64,000 bases of DNA from an uncultured Methanobacteriaceae archaeon (GTDB lineage: Archaea > Methanobacteriota > Methanobacteria > Methanobacteriales > Methanobacteriaceae). The notes beneath the pieces are model-generated. The model was not told the DNA's origin. It did not search any database and saw only the letters and a list, made by a program, of their open reading frames with translations. Each line of letters opens with the position of its first letter. Position 1 is the first letter of the stretch. Position numbers and translations under genes: made by a program. Positions 9,377-17,333 of this stretch are shown one piece after another. The DNA lies in contig CACZOU010000026.1 of the NCBI GenBank assembly GCA_902782945.1, positions 56,310-120,309 of the forward strand, written 5' to 3'.

Positions 9377-10330
9377 TTGATTCAAAGTGAGCTTCTCTTA
9401 ATATCAGGTGGATGTGGATTAATAGCATTTCTTATTACTTTTGCTGTTATGCCTACATTAATCAGAAGACTGAAGAAAGCTAAAATTGTTGGAAAAGATA
9501 TTCATAAGATATCTAAGCCAGAAGTAGCAGAAATGGGTGGTATTGGTATACTGTTCGGTTTTGCTATAGCCCTTATGGTTGGAGTGTATCTGTGTCCAGA
9601 ATGGCAATCCCAGCTTACTATTTCACTGATAGTTATTCTATTAACTGGAATAATTGGTATGGTTGATGATTTAATAATGTTATCTTCTAAAGAGAAGCTG
9701 ATATTATTATGGATTGCGGGTCTTCCAATAATGTGGGTTACTCCACCTAATGTTAGTATTATCTACATGTTAAGCATACCTATTGCTGTTTCAATTGCTT
9801 CAAATCTTACTAATATGTTAGCAGGACTTAATGGTATTGAAACGGGTCTTGGAGTAATTGCTTTAACATCACTTACACTTTCATGTATTATTATGAACAA
9901 GTATGACGTTGCAATTATTTCTTTTTCAATGTTAGGTGCACTTATAGCATTTTTATTCTACAATAAGTATCCTGCAAATGTTTTCCCGGGTGATGTTGGA
10001 ACTTTAATTATTGGAGCCTGTATTGCTATTATTGCATTTATTGGTAGGGTTAAAATTATTGCTCTTATTGTTCTTATTCCTAATATTGTAGATGGTTTTC
10101 TTAAATTTAGAAGCGCTGGTGTTATGGAACGTCAAAACTTTAAGCCTACTCAGGTTAAGGAGAATGGAATACTAATTGCTCCTCCTGGTGGTTTTAATTC
10201 ATTGATTAGATCAATACTTAAAAAACCTATGCGTGAGGAACAAGTTGTTCATATTATATGGGGTATTGGTTTATTTTTCGGATTATTAGGTATTATAATA
10301 GCTTATCTTGCTAGAGGCGCTATTATCTAA
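9377..10330 (+). CDS. MraY/Alg7-type membrane sugar-1-phosphate transferase (GT4)
   Basis: A 317-residue polytopic membrane protein with about ten hydrophobic segments. Family motifs are visible: EMGGIGIL near 53-60, GMVDDLI near 94-100 (catalytic aspartate pair), NMLAGLNGIETGLG near 145-158 and NVFPGDVGTL near 202-211. Such enzymes move GlcNAc-1-phosphate (or a related sugar phosphate) from a UDP-sugar to a polyprenyl or dolichyl phosphate, the first membrane step of N-glycan or pseudomurein synthesis. Which of these applies is not visible. The start is TTG: GGAGTG (9365-9370) lies six bases upstream and no ATG is near. It is the last gene of the metG operon, followed by a T-rich tract. Confidence 0.85.
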   Translation: MIQSELLLISGGCGLIAFLITFAVMPTLIRRLKKAKIVGKDIHKISKPEVAEMGGIGILFGFAIALMVGVYLCPEWQSQLTISLIVILLTGIIGMVDDLIMLSSKEKLILLWIAGLPIMWVTPPNVSIIYMLSIPIAVSIASNLTNMLAGLNGIETGLGVIALTSLTLSCIIMNKYDVAIISFSMLGALIAFLFYNKYPANVFPGDVGTLIIGACIAIIAFIGRVKIIALIVLIPNIVDGFLKFRSAGVMERQNFKPTQVKENGILIAPPGGFNSLIRSILKKPMREEQVVHIIWGIGLFFGLLGIIIAYLARGAII

Positions 10331-10334
10331 TACA

Positions 10335-10360
10335 TTTTCTATTTTTTATTTTTTTTATTT
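10335..10360 (+). terminator. T-rich tract after the GT4 gene
   Basis: Just after the stop of the membrane GT4 gene there are T runs of 4, 6 and 8 bases separated by single A or TA. This is a likely archaeal terminator for the metG operon. It overlaps the 3' end of the convergent pilin-like gene. Confidence 0.45.
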
Positions 10361-10828
10361 CCATATTACTGTTCTTGTTTTTATTATATAGTTATCTGAT
10401 TCAGCAGGGTTGTAGTATTCGTTTTGTTTTTCTTTGTTGAATGTTTCGGTTATGCTTCTTCTTATATAGTAGTTAATTCTTGAGCCTATGTGATTTTTTT
10501 CTTGTACTGTTAGTGTCGTATCTGAGTGGGCATATGCTTGTAATTCTATGGTTTTATTGTCTTTTTCTATCATTTTAATTTGTATTATTTTTATATGTGT
10601 GCTTGTTAGTAGTTTTGGATAGTTGTCTTGGTAGTTGTTAAATGTATCATTGTAGTACATGGCGTATCCATTTTTATCCACCCCATTTTGTGCTCCTATT
10701 TGTGCTGATGCTTGTATTGTGTTTTTTTCTTGTTGAGTTATGCTCATGTTTATTGTGGTTATCAGTATTATGATTATCACGCCTACAAGTAACATGTATT
10801 CTGCTGTAATTTGTCCTTTATTATTCAT
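10355..10828 (-). CDS. Class III signal-peptide (type IV pilin-like) protein
   Basis: A 157-residue protein whose start NNKGQITAEYMLLVGV is the archaeal class III prepilin signature: a short basic leader, a Q-x-x-x-E processing region, and a hydrophobic stretch of about 20 residues. EppA-type prepilin peptidase is expected to cut before the glutamine. The rest is a hydrophilic domain with many asparagines and threonines, as in a surface subunit. It lies just downstream of another pilin-like gene on the same strand (44 bp gap), so the two probably form one operon for a pilus or pseudopilus. No ATPase or platform protein for pilus assembly is in the window. Confidence 0.75.
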   Translation of the reverse strand: MNNKGQITAEYMLLVGVIIIILITTINMSITQQEKNTIQASAQIGAQNGVDKNGYAMYYNDTFNNYQDNYPKLLTSTHIKIIQIKMIEKDNKTIELQAYAHSDTTLTVQEKNHIGSRINYYIRRSITETFNKEKQNEYYNPAESDNYIIKTRTVIWK

Positions 10829-10872
10829 GATATTTTTTTGTTATATTACGTTTATTATTAGTGTTATTTTAA

Positions 10873-11283
10873 TTATTTTTGAGTTATCACTATAGTTTGG
10901 TTTATATTTTTAAATTCATATGTATTTCCAGGTGTTAAAATATAATTAGTATTTTTTAGTGCGTTTTTTGGTATAATATTTGATCTTGTTAATTGATAGT
11001 GGCTATTTATGTAGACTCCTGTTTTATTTATTTTTACTATATATGATTCTTTATTAATTTTATCTGGAAGCGTGTATGTTGTTGAGTACCCATTTTGATT
11101 TATATTAACATTATTTATTATCTCGCTTATTTGATTGGATATGATTCTTGCTTCTTTTCTGTTTTGTGTTTCATCTGCCATTTGAAATTCTGTGAATGTT
11201 ATTGAAATTAGTAATGAACATAGTACTATTAATATAAAAAATACTATGATATATTCTAAGATTATTGTTCCTTTTTCTTCCAT
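10873..11283 (-). CDS. Second, divergent pilin-like membrane-anchored protein
   Basis: A 136-residue protein with the start MEEKGTIILEYIIVFFILIV: a short charged leader, then glycine, a glutamate five residues on and a long hydrophobic helix, as in class III prepilins. The usual glutamine after KG is replaced by threonine. It may still be a prepilin-peptidase substrate, or a minor subunit kept as an N-terminally anchored protein. The remainder is predicted beta-rich and asparagine-rich. It is the promoter-proximal gene of a two-gene unit with the more canonical pilin downstream. Confidence 0.6.
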   Translation of the reverse strand: MEEKGTIILEYIIVFFILIVLCSLLISITFTEFQMADETQNRKEARIISNQISEIINNVNINQNGYSTTYTLPDKINKESYIVKINKTGVYINSHYQLTRSNIIPKNALKNTNYILTPGNTYEFKNINQTIVITQK

Positions 11284-11330
11284 GTTTATAATTATATTAT
11301 TAATTTAATATAAATTTTATAATAATAATA

Positions 11331-11340
11331 TTTATATAAT
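11331..11340 (+). promoter_or_regulatory. TATA box upstream of the THUMP-like gene
   Basis: TTTATATAAT matches the archaeal TATA consensus and lies 65 bp before the ATG at 11405, in a short gap between divergent genes. Transcription would begin near 11362, leaving a leader containing GGAGTGA. The background is AT-rich, so confidence is limited. Confidence 0.4.
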
Positions 11341-11404
11341 ATAAAAAATAATATCTATTTGATAAATAATTATACAATGTATAATGGAGTGAGATTAAAT
11401 AACT

Positions 11405-11950
11405 ATGAGAATAAACAAACAAAAACAAAACGAAATGCTAGTAAAATTCAACCAAGTAACAACGCCACAGGAATTAGATGAAGAAATTTATCTGTTTGAA
11501 AAGAAAATGAATGAACAAGCATATAATTACTTCCTAAAAGAATCTGAAAATCCATTCATATTCATATTAGAATATCCAAAACCAGATGAATTAATAAAAG
11601 AAATTGAAATCAGGGATGATTTAAAGAATATTGTAGAGCTAGTACCAGTAGAATGTGTTCAAAGCAACATAAATTACATAACCTCAGCAATTATAAGAAA
11701 AATAAAACATAAAGTAGCCTACGATGATACATTCAATGTAACATACCATATCTACTCATTTTCAGTAACATTTGACAGAATAAAACTAGAAAAAAACTTA
11801 AAAACGAACATAGAAGAGCTAATAAATATACCTGTGAATAATAAAAATCCTATGTGGGATATACACGTATACCTACTAGGTGAATTAAGTGCTGTAAATA
11901 TAATCAGGTCTAAAAGAAATAGAAATAAATATAGTCAATACAATAATTAA
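11405..11950 (+). CDS. Small stand-alone THUMP-like protein
   Basis: A 181-residue soluble protein. From residue 50 onward the pattern resembles a THUMP RNA-binding domain: a strand with LVPVE, a helix ending in a basic IIRKIKHK segment, a central strand with YHIYSFS, a later helix, and the block NPMWDIHVYLLGELSAV, which corresponds to the NPD-x(n)-V-x-I/V-x-L-x-G end of THUMP. THUMP domains bind tRNA and are usually fused to modification enzymes; here no catalytic domain is present, so it may be an accessory subunit as in Tan1-like proteins. GGAGTGA lies 15 bp before the ATG. It is convergent with the MnmC-like gene, another possible tRNA-modification enzyme. Confidence 0.5.
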   Translation: MRINKQKQNEMLVKFNQVTTPQELDEEIYLFEKKMNEQAYNYFLKESENPFIFILEYPKPDELIKEIEIRDDLKNIVELVPVECVQSNINYITSAIIRKIKHKVAYDDTFNVTYHIYSFSVTFDRIKLEKNLKTNIEELINIPVNNKNPMWDIHVYLLGELSAVNIIRSKRNRNKYSQYNN

Positions 11951-11973
11951 TAAGGAATTAGAATGCAATTATT

Positions 11974-13188
11974 CTAATTCTCATTCATTTTTTCTAACAT
12001 GTCCCTCAAATTATCTCTTAACTGAAGGATTTGATTTCTACTAGTTAATGAATCATCAATATCTAAAATATCCATTATTTTAGAATCATTTATAGCATCA
12101 AATCCCATACTTTGAACATAAGAATTAAGTTTATTACGTAGACGTTCATCTTCAATAGTCTCTGGGTCAAGACCTAAATAACGTGGAAGTTTATTAGATG
12201 CAGGGAAAACTGACACTCCTCTTATTTTTCCACGTATAGACCTACGTCTATCAATAATGGTGTGATAATCATCGTTTAAATCAGGATCCATAAATGGAAC
12301 ACCAACATCACTTAATGCAATTAATTTTTCATCAGAGAAACTTAAAGGTGATTCTATTAAATCTGGAGACCTAGAAGCAACAGTTCCCCCACTTCTATGG
12401 AATTCTGGTCCCTCACCAACTTCCAATCCAGCATCAACCATTGCACTTCTAACTGGGCTGGCAGCAGTATAGGTTAATATTAAAGCTGTAGGTGTTAATA
12501 GTTCTTTTAATTTATTAAAAAAGTCAACAGTATATAATTCAGGACATTTAGATGGGCTAAATGGGTCTAAAAATACAGCATCATATTCAACATTCATTAT
12601 ATTTTTAACATAAGTTCTAGCATCCATTACATGAATATTGAGTTTAATATTAGATGGTATATCACTTAATACTTTATTATAACGTAGATATCCTTTATCC
12701 ATTAAGTAGGATTCAATGGTTTTTTTAACATATCCGTGTGATTCACAGATATTAGGAATAAATAAGGTGGTAGCTAATGTTTCAAGAGATGATTCAACCA
12801 TGTCAATTTCAATTTCTGTATCAGAATCATTTAAATAATCAAGTACTGCTGATGCATTATATCCAATACCGCTGCAAATATCTAATATTCTTAAATAATT
12901 ACTTGATTCTGATTTTTCTCTTAACTTGGAAGGTATTGCAAATTTTTTAAAAGCTTCTGTTCTTGCTCCAAATGTACTATGTAATGTTTCTGGATCGTTT
13001 TCATCACGTGAACCGGATGTTAATGTATATGAACCGTCCTCAGTTCTAATTAAAAAACCTGCTATTTCATCACTGTATAAATTTCTCGCATCTTTATGAC
13101 CACTTAATTCTAATTCAAAAACTTCATGAATCAAATCTTTTATTTGATTAGAAACTTCCATTTTTGGATTTTCGTCATTAATTCCCAT
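11974..13188 (-). CDS. MnmC-like SAM-dependent methyltransferase
   Basis: A 404-residue protein with a Rossmann methyltransferase domain: SAM-binding LDICSGIGYNA near 102-112, and the MnmC signature FLDPFSPSKCPELY near 210-223. The MnmC methyltransferase domain finishes 5-methylaminomethyl-uridine at the tRNA wobble position, but archaeal relatives may act on a different substrate. The C-terminal 130 residues are an extra acidic helical domain without an oxidase fold, so this is not a bifunctional bacterial MnmC. I place the start at the ATG 13188 because AAGGTG lies six bases upstream; the GTG at 13197 is part of that site. Its nearest neighbour is the THUMP-like gene. Confidence 0.75.
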   Translation of the reverse strand: MGINDENPKMEVSNQIKDLIHEVFELELSGHKDARNLYSDEIAGFLIRTEDGSYTLTSGSRDENDPETLHSTFGARTEAFKKFAIPSKLREKSESSNYLRILDICSGIGYNASAVLDYLNDSDTEIEIDMVESSLETLATTLFIPNICESHGYVKKTIESYLMDKGYLRYNKVLSDIPSNIKLNIHVMDARTYVKNIMNVEYDAVFLDPFSPSKCPELYTVDFFNKLKELLTPTALILTYTAASPVRSAMVDAGLEVGEGPEFHRSGGTVASRSPDLIESPLSFSDEKLIALSDVGVPFMDPDLNDDYHTIIDRRRSIRGKIRGVSVFPASNKLPRYLGLDPETIEDERLRNKLNSYVQSMGFDAINDSKIMDILDIDDSLTSRNQILQLRDNLRDMLEKMNEN

Positions 13189-13501
13189 TGAATACACCTT
13201 GCACTGATTATAATAAGATATATCTTATTTAATGTATAATTTAGCAAAATTAAAAAAAATAAACTTCACTAATCGTCCTTATCATGATTAATTAATACAT
13301 GATTAATTTACTCTAATATTATTAATATTTATATTATGCAATATTAAAACTTTACAACTATAATTCATGAGTTTACATGACCATCATTTTAATAAAAGGA
13401 TTAACCGAAGATTTTACACATAAAGAAAAATATAGTATAATTTAATATAAATTGAAAAAGAAAAACATTGATAAGATAAAAAAAATAATCTAGGTGATAA
13501 A
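13189..13501. other. Intergenic region with two copies of CATGATTAATT
   Basis: About 310 bp between the divergent MnmC-like gene and the anchored coiled protein. It holds two direct copies of CATGATTAATT (13283-13293 and 13298-13308), spaced 15 bp start to start, and TATA-like stretches. No open frame or RNA gene is evident. Confidence 0.4.
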
Positions 13502-14125
13502 ATGAATAATAAGGTTATAGGAGCTCTTATTGTTATAGCAATAATCTTAATAATAGGAATTCCACAATACCAATCATACCAGGACCAACTATTGTCAGAG
13601 CATTTCAATGAGACTTTACAGAATGCTAGTAGTATTGAGTCTAGTATTTCAACCACAACGCAACAATTCAATAACCAAAACAGTACAGATGTGGATGTGC
13701 TTATGAATACCATAAACAATGACATAACACCTAAATATTCCGAGGAACTACTACGGCTAAATGAAACGGGTGCTGTTACTAATAATGATACTGAAAAAAA
13801 ATACATAGATTTACAAATAAAAAGAGTAGAACTACAATCTAAAAACCTAAATGCAACAGTTACTACATTAAATGCAGTATCACAATATGTCAAAGGTGAA
13901 AAAACAAATGAAGACGCACAAAATGCAATAAACAGAGCCAATGATGATGCAACTAGCTCAAATAATGAATTAAATCAGACATACAATGACATAAAAACAT
14001 TACTCGCCCAAAACCCAGATTTAAATAAAAAAGTACATGATTTAAATCTAGACCCAGCATTCTATGGTGAACCTAGCACACAGGCACAAGCACAAAACGT
14101 GAATAATACAACTACAACACAATAA
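13502..14125 (+). CDS. Membrane-anchored, extracellular helical protein of unknown function
   Basis: A 207-residue protein with one N-terminal hydrophobic helix (about residues 5-20, VIGALIVIAIILIIGIP) that acts as signal anchor. The rest is polar, rich in asparagine, glutamine and threonine, and predicted helical, probably coiled coil, from about 25 to 170. It ends in a low-complexity QAQAQNVNNTTTTQ tail. I do not recognise a family. The topology suggests most of the protein lies outside the membrane, perhaps in the pseudomurein layer. AGGTGA precedes the ATG at normal spacing, and CCACCTA followed by eight T lies just after the stop. Confidence 0.6.
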   Translation: MNNKVIGALIVIAIILIIGIPQYQSYQDQLLSEHFNETLQNASSIESSISTTTQQFNNQNSTDVDVLMNTINNDITPKYSEELLRLNETGAVTNNDTEKKYIDLQIKRVELQSKNLNATVTTLNAVSQYVKGEKTNEDAQNAINRANDDATSSNNELNQTYNDIKTLLAQNPDLNKKVHDLNLDPAFYGEPSTQAQAQNVNNTTTTQ

Positions 14126-14133
14126 TTCTCCCT

Positions 14134-14148
14134 CCACCTATTTTTTTT
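14134..14148 (+). terminator. CCACCTA plus T8 terminator-like element
   Basis: CCACCTA directly followed by eight T begins nine bases after the stop of the anchored helical protein. The same CACCTA-plus-T-run arrangement follows several other plus-strand genes in the window, which supports a role as a transcript-end signal. Confidence 0.5.
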
Positions 14149-14352
14149 AAAATTAAACGGAAACTTAATTTTTTATAAAGTTGTACTATATATCCACTCT
14201 AATTAAGTTTAAAATAAAAAGAAAACTAGTTATTTTTATGAATTTAGTAATAATACTAAAATAATAATATCAAGTAATGACATAAATTATATTAGTATAT
14301 ACTAACGCATGAACTAACTAAAAATTGATAATTTCATAGGATGTTTAATAAA

Positions 14353-15513
14353 ATGAACACATTTAATATGCATGTTAAAACTATTATACGTAGTGAACAC
14401 GGTAAAATACTATTACTAAAACAAAAACGTATGGATAAAAAAGCACGTTGGGATTTACCAGGAGCACCACTAACAGAAGATCAAAGTTTTGATGAAACAG
14501 TACTTACTAATATCCAGAAAGAAATAGGATACTACACATACCCCGGTAAAATACTTGGTGTAACTAGCTACCAAAAACATGACAAAAAAGACTTATATGT
14601 CATTATGGATAGTGTAATCCTAAATGGAGAATTACTTCTCTCAAAAAAATATGATAACTATAGCTGGATTGATCTTAACAGAATAACAGATTATCCTCTT
14701 GATCCATGGTTAAACAACTACATAAAAACAACAAATAATCCATTTAATGATGTAGAAATAGAAATAGAAGATTTAAACGATAAAGAAGAAAGAAGACATG
14801 AAGTCATACAAGAAGACATACTAAGTGGCTATAATCCATTCCACAATGACGCTCATGAGCCAAAAAAAGAAAATAATGGTAATACATTATCAATGCTAAA
14901 AGATACAATACTCAGAACATTCCATCCAAAAGAAGCAAAAGTCACAAAAACAGAACCAAAAAACAACCTATTTTCTGACGAAAAATCAGGCCACATGAAT
15001 CTCAATAACAAATTCAATCTAAAATTACATCACAACCAATCCCAAAACAAAGAAACTAACGATACCGAAAATATAACAATTGACCATGGAGATAATGAGA
15101 ATATTACTGTAGAACATGAAGAAGTAGTTCCAGTAAATACCGATGACATAGTGTTAGACTCAGATGAATTATTCACGGATTTAGAAAAATCAACAAGAAA
15201 TACCAAAAACAAAACAGTGAAAACAAAACAGGTAGCTAGTACTCCTAAAAAAAATACAAATAAAAAACCAGAGAAAAAATACTTTGATATGAATGTGAAC
15301 CGTGCACAGAACATGAAAAATGATGTTAAAGTCATACGGGAAGATGCTAAAGTTCCTCATGTTAGAAAAGAAAAAGAAAATGAGGAAAAACTAAGTTTTA
15401 ACTCTGAAAACATAAACAGACGCAACTGGAAACAAAAATTAAATGACTTTAATAGGACAGATGCTAATAAACGTAAAAAAAGAGTTCCACACCCAAAAGG
15501 TAAAAAAAGATAA
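14353..15513 (+). CDS. Degenerate Nudix domain fused to a long charged low-complexity tail
   Basis: A 386-residue protein. Residues 1-135 have a Nudix fold: the strand GKILLLKQKR, then WDLPGAPLTEDQSFDETVL, then IQKEIGYY, and later YSWIDL. The Nudix box spans about 37-60, but the catalytic REUXEE is reduced to TNIQKE and the loop is one residue longer. Hydrolysis is therefore unlikely, and the domain may bind a nucleotide or RNA instead. From about 145 to the end the protein is polar and low in complexity, first acidic and then strongly basic (KRKKRVPHPKGKKR at the end), as in nucleic-acid-binding tails. I prefer ATG 14353 because AGGAT (14338-14342) lies upstream; ATG 14341 overlaps that site. 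Confidence 0.65.
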   Translation: MNTFNMHVKTIIRSEHGKILLLKQKRMDKKARWDLPGAPLTEDQSFDETVLTNIQKEIGYYTYPGKILGVTSYQKHDKKDLYVIMDSVILNGELLLSKKYDNYSWIDLNRITDYPLDPWLNNYIKTTNNPFNDVEIEIEDLNDKEERRHEVIQEDILSGYNPFHNDAHEPKKENNGNTLSMLKDTILRTFHPKEAKVTKTEPKNNLFSDEKSGHMNLNNKFNLKLHHNQSQNKETNDTENITIDHGDNENITVEHEEVVPVNTDDIVLDSDELFTDLEKSTRNTKNKTVKTKQVASTPKKNTNKKPEKKYFDMNVNRAQNMKNDVKVIREDAKVPHVRKEKENEEKLSFNSENINRRNWKQKLNDFNRTDANKRKKRVPHPKGKKR

Positions 15514-15553
15514 AGGAATCCATTTATATTTTATTTTAATTAAACATCCTCAT

Positions 15554-15573
15554 ACTACCTAATTTCTTTTTTT
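15554..15573 (+). terminator. ACTACCTAA plus T-run element between convergent genes
   Basis: ACTACCTAATTTC followed by seven T lies about 40 bp after the Nudix-fusion stop and touches the end of the convergent ExoD-like gene. It is a variant of the CACCTA-plus-T pattern seen after other genes. Confidence 0.35.
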
Positions 15574-16225
15574 AAATTATATTATTTAAGATTGTAATAT
15601 TATAATGATTTAAAACTGTATTTGCTAATTCTAATCCAGTGTAACTCACAGACAAGAAATAAGTTATACCTGCTAAAGTAATTAAATATCCCACTATCAT
15701 TAAATATGTATCTTCTTCTAGATTACTTACTGATAATACAAGTATTGCAAGTGCAGGACAAAAATCTGTTAATGGTATTGGTATCGGTAAGAATAAAAAG
15801 AATGCTAATAGAAAGATAACTGCTGAATTAAATTTTAAAATATATGTGTTATTAACAAGATTTCCCCTTGGTTTAGCTATCCGTTCTATAAATTTTAATG
15901 CCTTATACAATACATTGAATATTTTATCAAATGATTCAGGGGATATTTCATAATTTTCAACACTTTTTGGAAGATAAATCTTTTTATTAAGTAAGCTTGA
16001 TAAAGCAAGTAACATAATCATTATCCCAAATGGTGTACTACTTCCTGGTATAGATACAGGTATGATAAAAGGAGCTACTAATATAATAACTAATAAATAA
16101 ATTCCCTCACTTAAGAGATTATCAAGTAATATTCTTATTGTGACGTTTTCTTTTGGAAGAGTTTTTCTGATTTCTTCGAGTTTTTTAGATGTTTTCAAAG
16201 TTTCAGTATTAGAATTGGAATTCAT
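15572..16225 (-). CDS. ExoD-like integral membrane protein
   Basis: A 217-residue membrane protein of the ExoD family. The N-terminal 40 residues are cytoplasmic and polar; they are followed by paired hydrophobic segments (about 45-85, 130-160, 165-205) containing family-like phrases IPVSIPGSSTPFG and PIPIPLTDFCPALAI. ExoD was named from an exopolysaccharide phenotype in rhizobia, but its biochemical role is unknown, so a link to the glycan locus downstream is only possible. It is monocistronic. Length and topology are normal for the family. Confidence 0.75.
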   Translation of the reverse strand: MNSNSNTETLKTSKKLEEIRKTLPKENVTIRILLDNLLSEGIYLLVIILVAPFIIPVSIPGSSTPFGIMIMLLALSSLLNKKIYLPKSVENYEISPESFDKIFNVLYKALKFIERIAKPRGNLVNNTYILKFNSAVIFLLAFFLFLPIPIPLTDFCPALAILVLSVSNLEEDTYLMIVGYLITLAGITYFLSVSYTGLELANTVLNHYNITILNNII

Positions 16226-16345
16226 TTATTCACCAATATTCTTCAGTATTAGTCTATATGATACATACTACTATAAATATTAAAAAAAACAGTGTTAGAA
16301 TAAATTTACTATAAATCTAAATATAAAAAAAATAGTTTAGAGGAA

Positions 16346-17233
16346 TTATATGTAGTTTCCTCTGTTTTGTAATCTTTGTTCTTCAGGTATTTCATTAATA
16401 TCAATACCAGGCATTGCTTCACCTAAATCTGTGGATACTTCTGCAATTAAATCAGCATCTTCATAGTGTGCTGTTGCTTCAACTACAGCTTTTGCAACTA
16501 ATTCTGGGTTTTCTGATTTGAATATACCTGAACCTACAAATACTCCATCAGCTCCTAATTGCATCATTAATGCTGCATCTGCTGGTGTTGCTATTCCTCC
16601 TGCTGAAAAGTTTACTACTGGAATTCTTCCTTTTTCTGCTGTGAGTTTTACTAAATCTCTTGGTGCATCTATTTCACGAGCTACTTGCCATAATTCTTCT
16701 TCTGTTTTGTTTTCTATTTCTCTTATAGCTCCTTTAATAGCTCTCATATGTCTTACTGCTTCTACAACATTACCAGTACCTGCTTCACCTTTAGTTCTGA
16801 TCATTGCTGCTCCTTCATCAATTCTTCTTAGTGCTTCACCAAGGTTTCTTGCTCCACATACAAATGGTATAGTGAATTTTTCTTTGTCTATATGGAAGTC
16901 TTCATCTGCTTGTGTTAGTACTTCACTTTCATCAATCATGTCTACTCCTAATGATTGTAGTACTTGTGCTTCTACAAAGTGTCCGATTCTTACTTTTGCC
17001 ATTACAGGTATGTCTACAGCATCCATAATTTCTATTACTTTGGAAGGATCAGCCATTCTTGCTACTCCACCAGCTTTTCTTATGTCTGAAGGTACTCTTT
17101 CTAAAGCCATTACTGATACAGCACCAGCATCTTCAGCTATTGCTGCTTGTTCAGCATTTACTACATCCATAATTACTCCGCCTTTTGTCATTTTAGCGAA
17201 TCCTTCTTTTAATACTTTTGTTCCGTGTAACAT
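16346..17233 (-). CDS. pdxS: Pyridoxal 5'-phosphate synthase subunit PdxS
   Basis: A 295-residue PdxS, one of the best conserved enzymes known. It condenses ribose 5-phosphate, glyceraldehyde 3-phosphate and ammonia (from the glutaminase PdxT) into pyridoxal phosphate. Visible features are [16 protein letters not shown] near the N-terminus, the catalytic lysine in VMAKVRIGH near 80, and the phosphate-binding block [20 protein letters not shown] near 208-227. The second lysine region is [11 protein letters not shown] near 147. GGAGA precedes the ATG. No pdxT is adjacent, so that partner must be encoded elsewhere. PLP is needed by ArgD, also in this window. Confidence 0.97.
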   Translation of the reverse strand: MLHGTKVLKEGFAKMTKGGVIMDVVNAEQAAIAEDAGAVSVMALERVPSDIRKAGGVARMADPSKVIEIMDAVDIPVMAKVRIGHFVEAQVLQSLGVDMIDESEVLTQADEDFHIDKEKFTIPFVCGARNLGEALRRIDEGAAMIRTKGEAGTGNVVEAVRHMRAIKGAIREIENKTEEELWQVAREIDAPRDLVKLTAEKGRIPVVNFSAGGIATPADAALMMQLGADGVFVGSGIFKSENPELVAKAVVEATAHYEDADLIAEVSTDLGEAMPGIDINEIPEEQRLQNRGNYI

Positions 17234-17333
17234 TTTCAGTCTCCTTTTTTTATTATAATTTTTGATTAGTCTTATATGAATATTAGAGTATATAATAAAT
17301 TAAATTATTTATAACACTAATTATATTTTGTTC

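Noticed and set aside
16518..17258. Plus-strand open frame of 246 codons
   Set aside because: It is exactly antisense to pdxS, a certain gene; the product is serine/alanine-rich with no family pattern.
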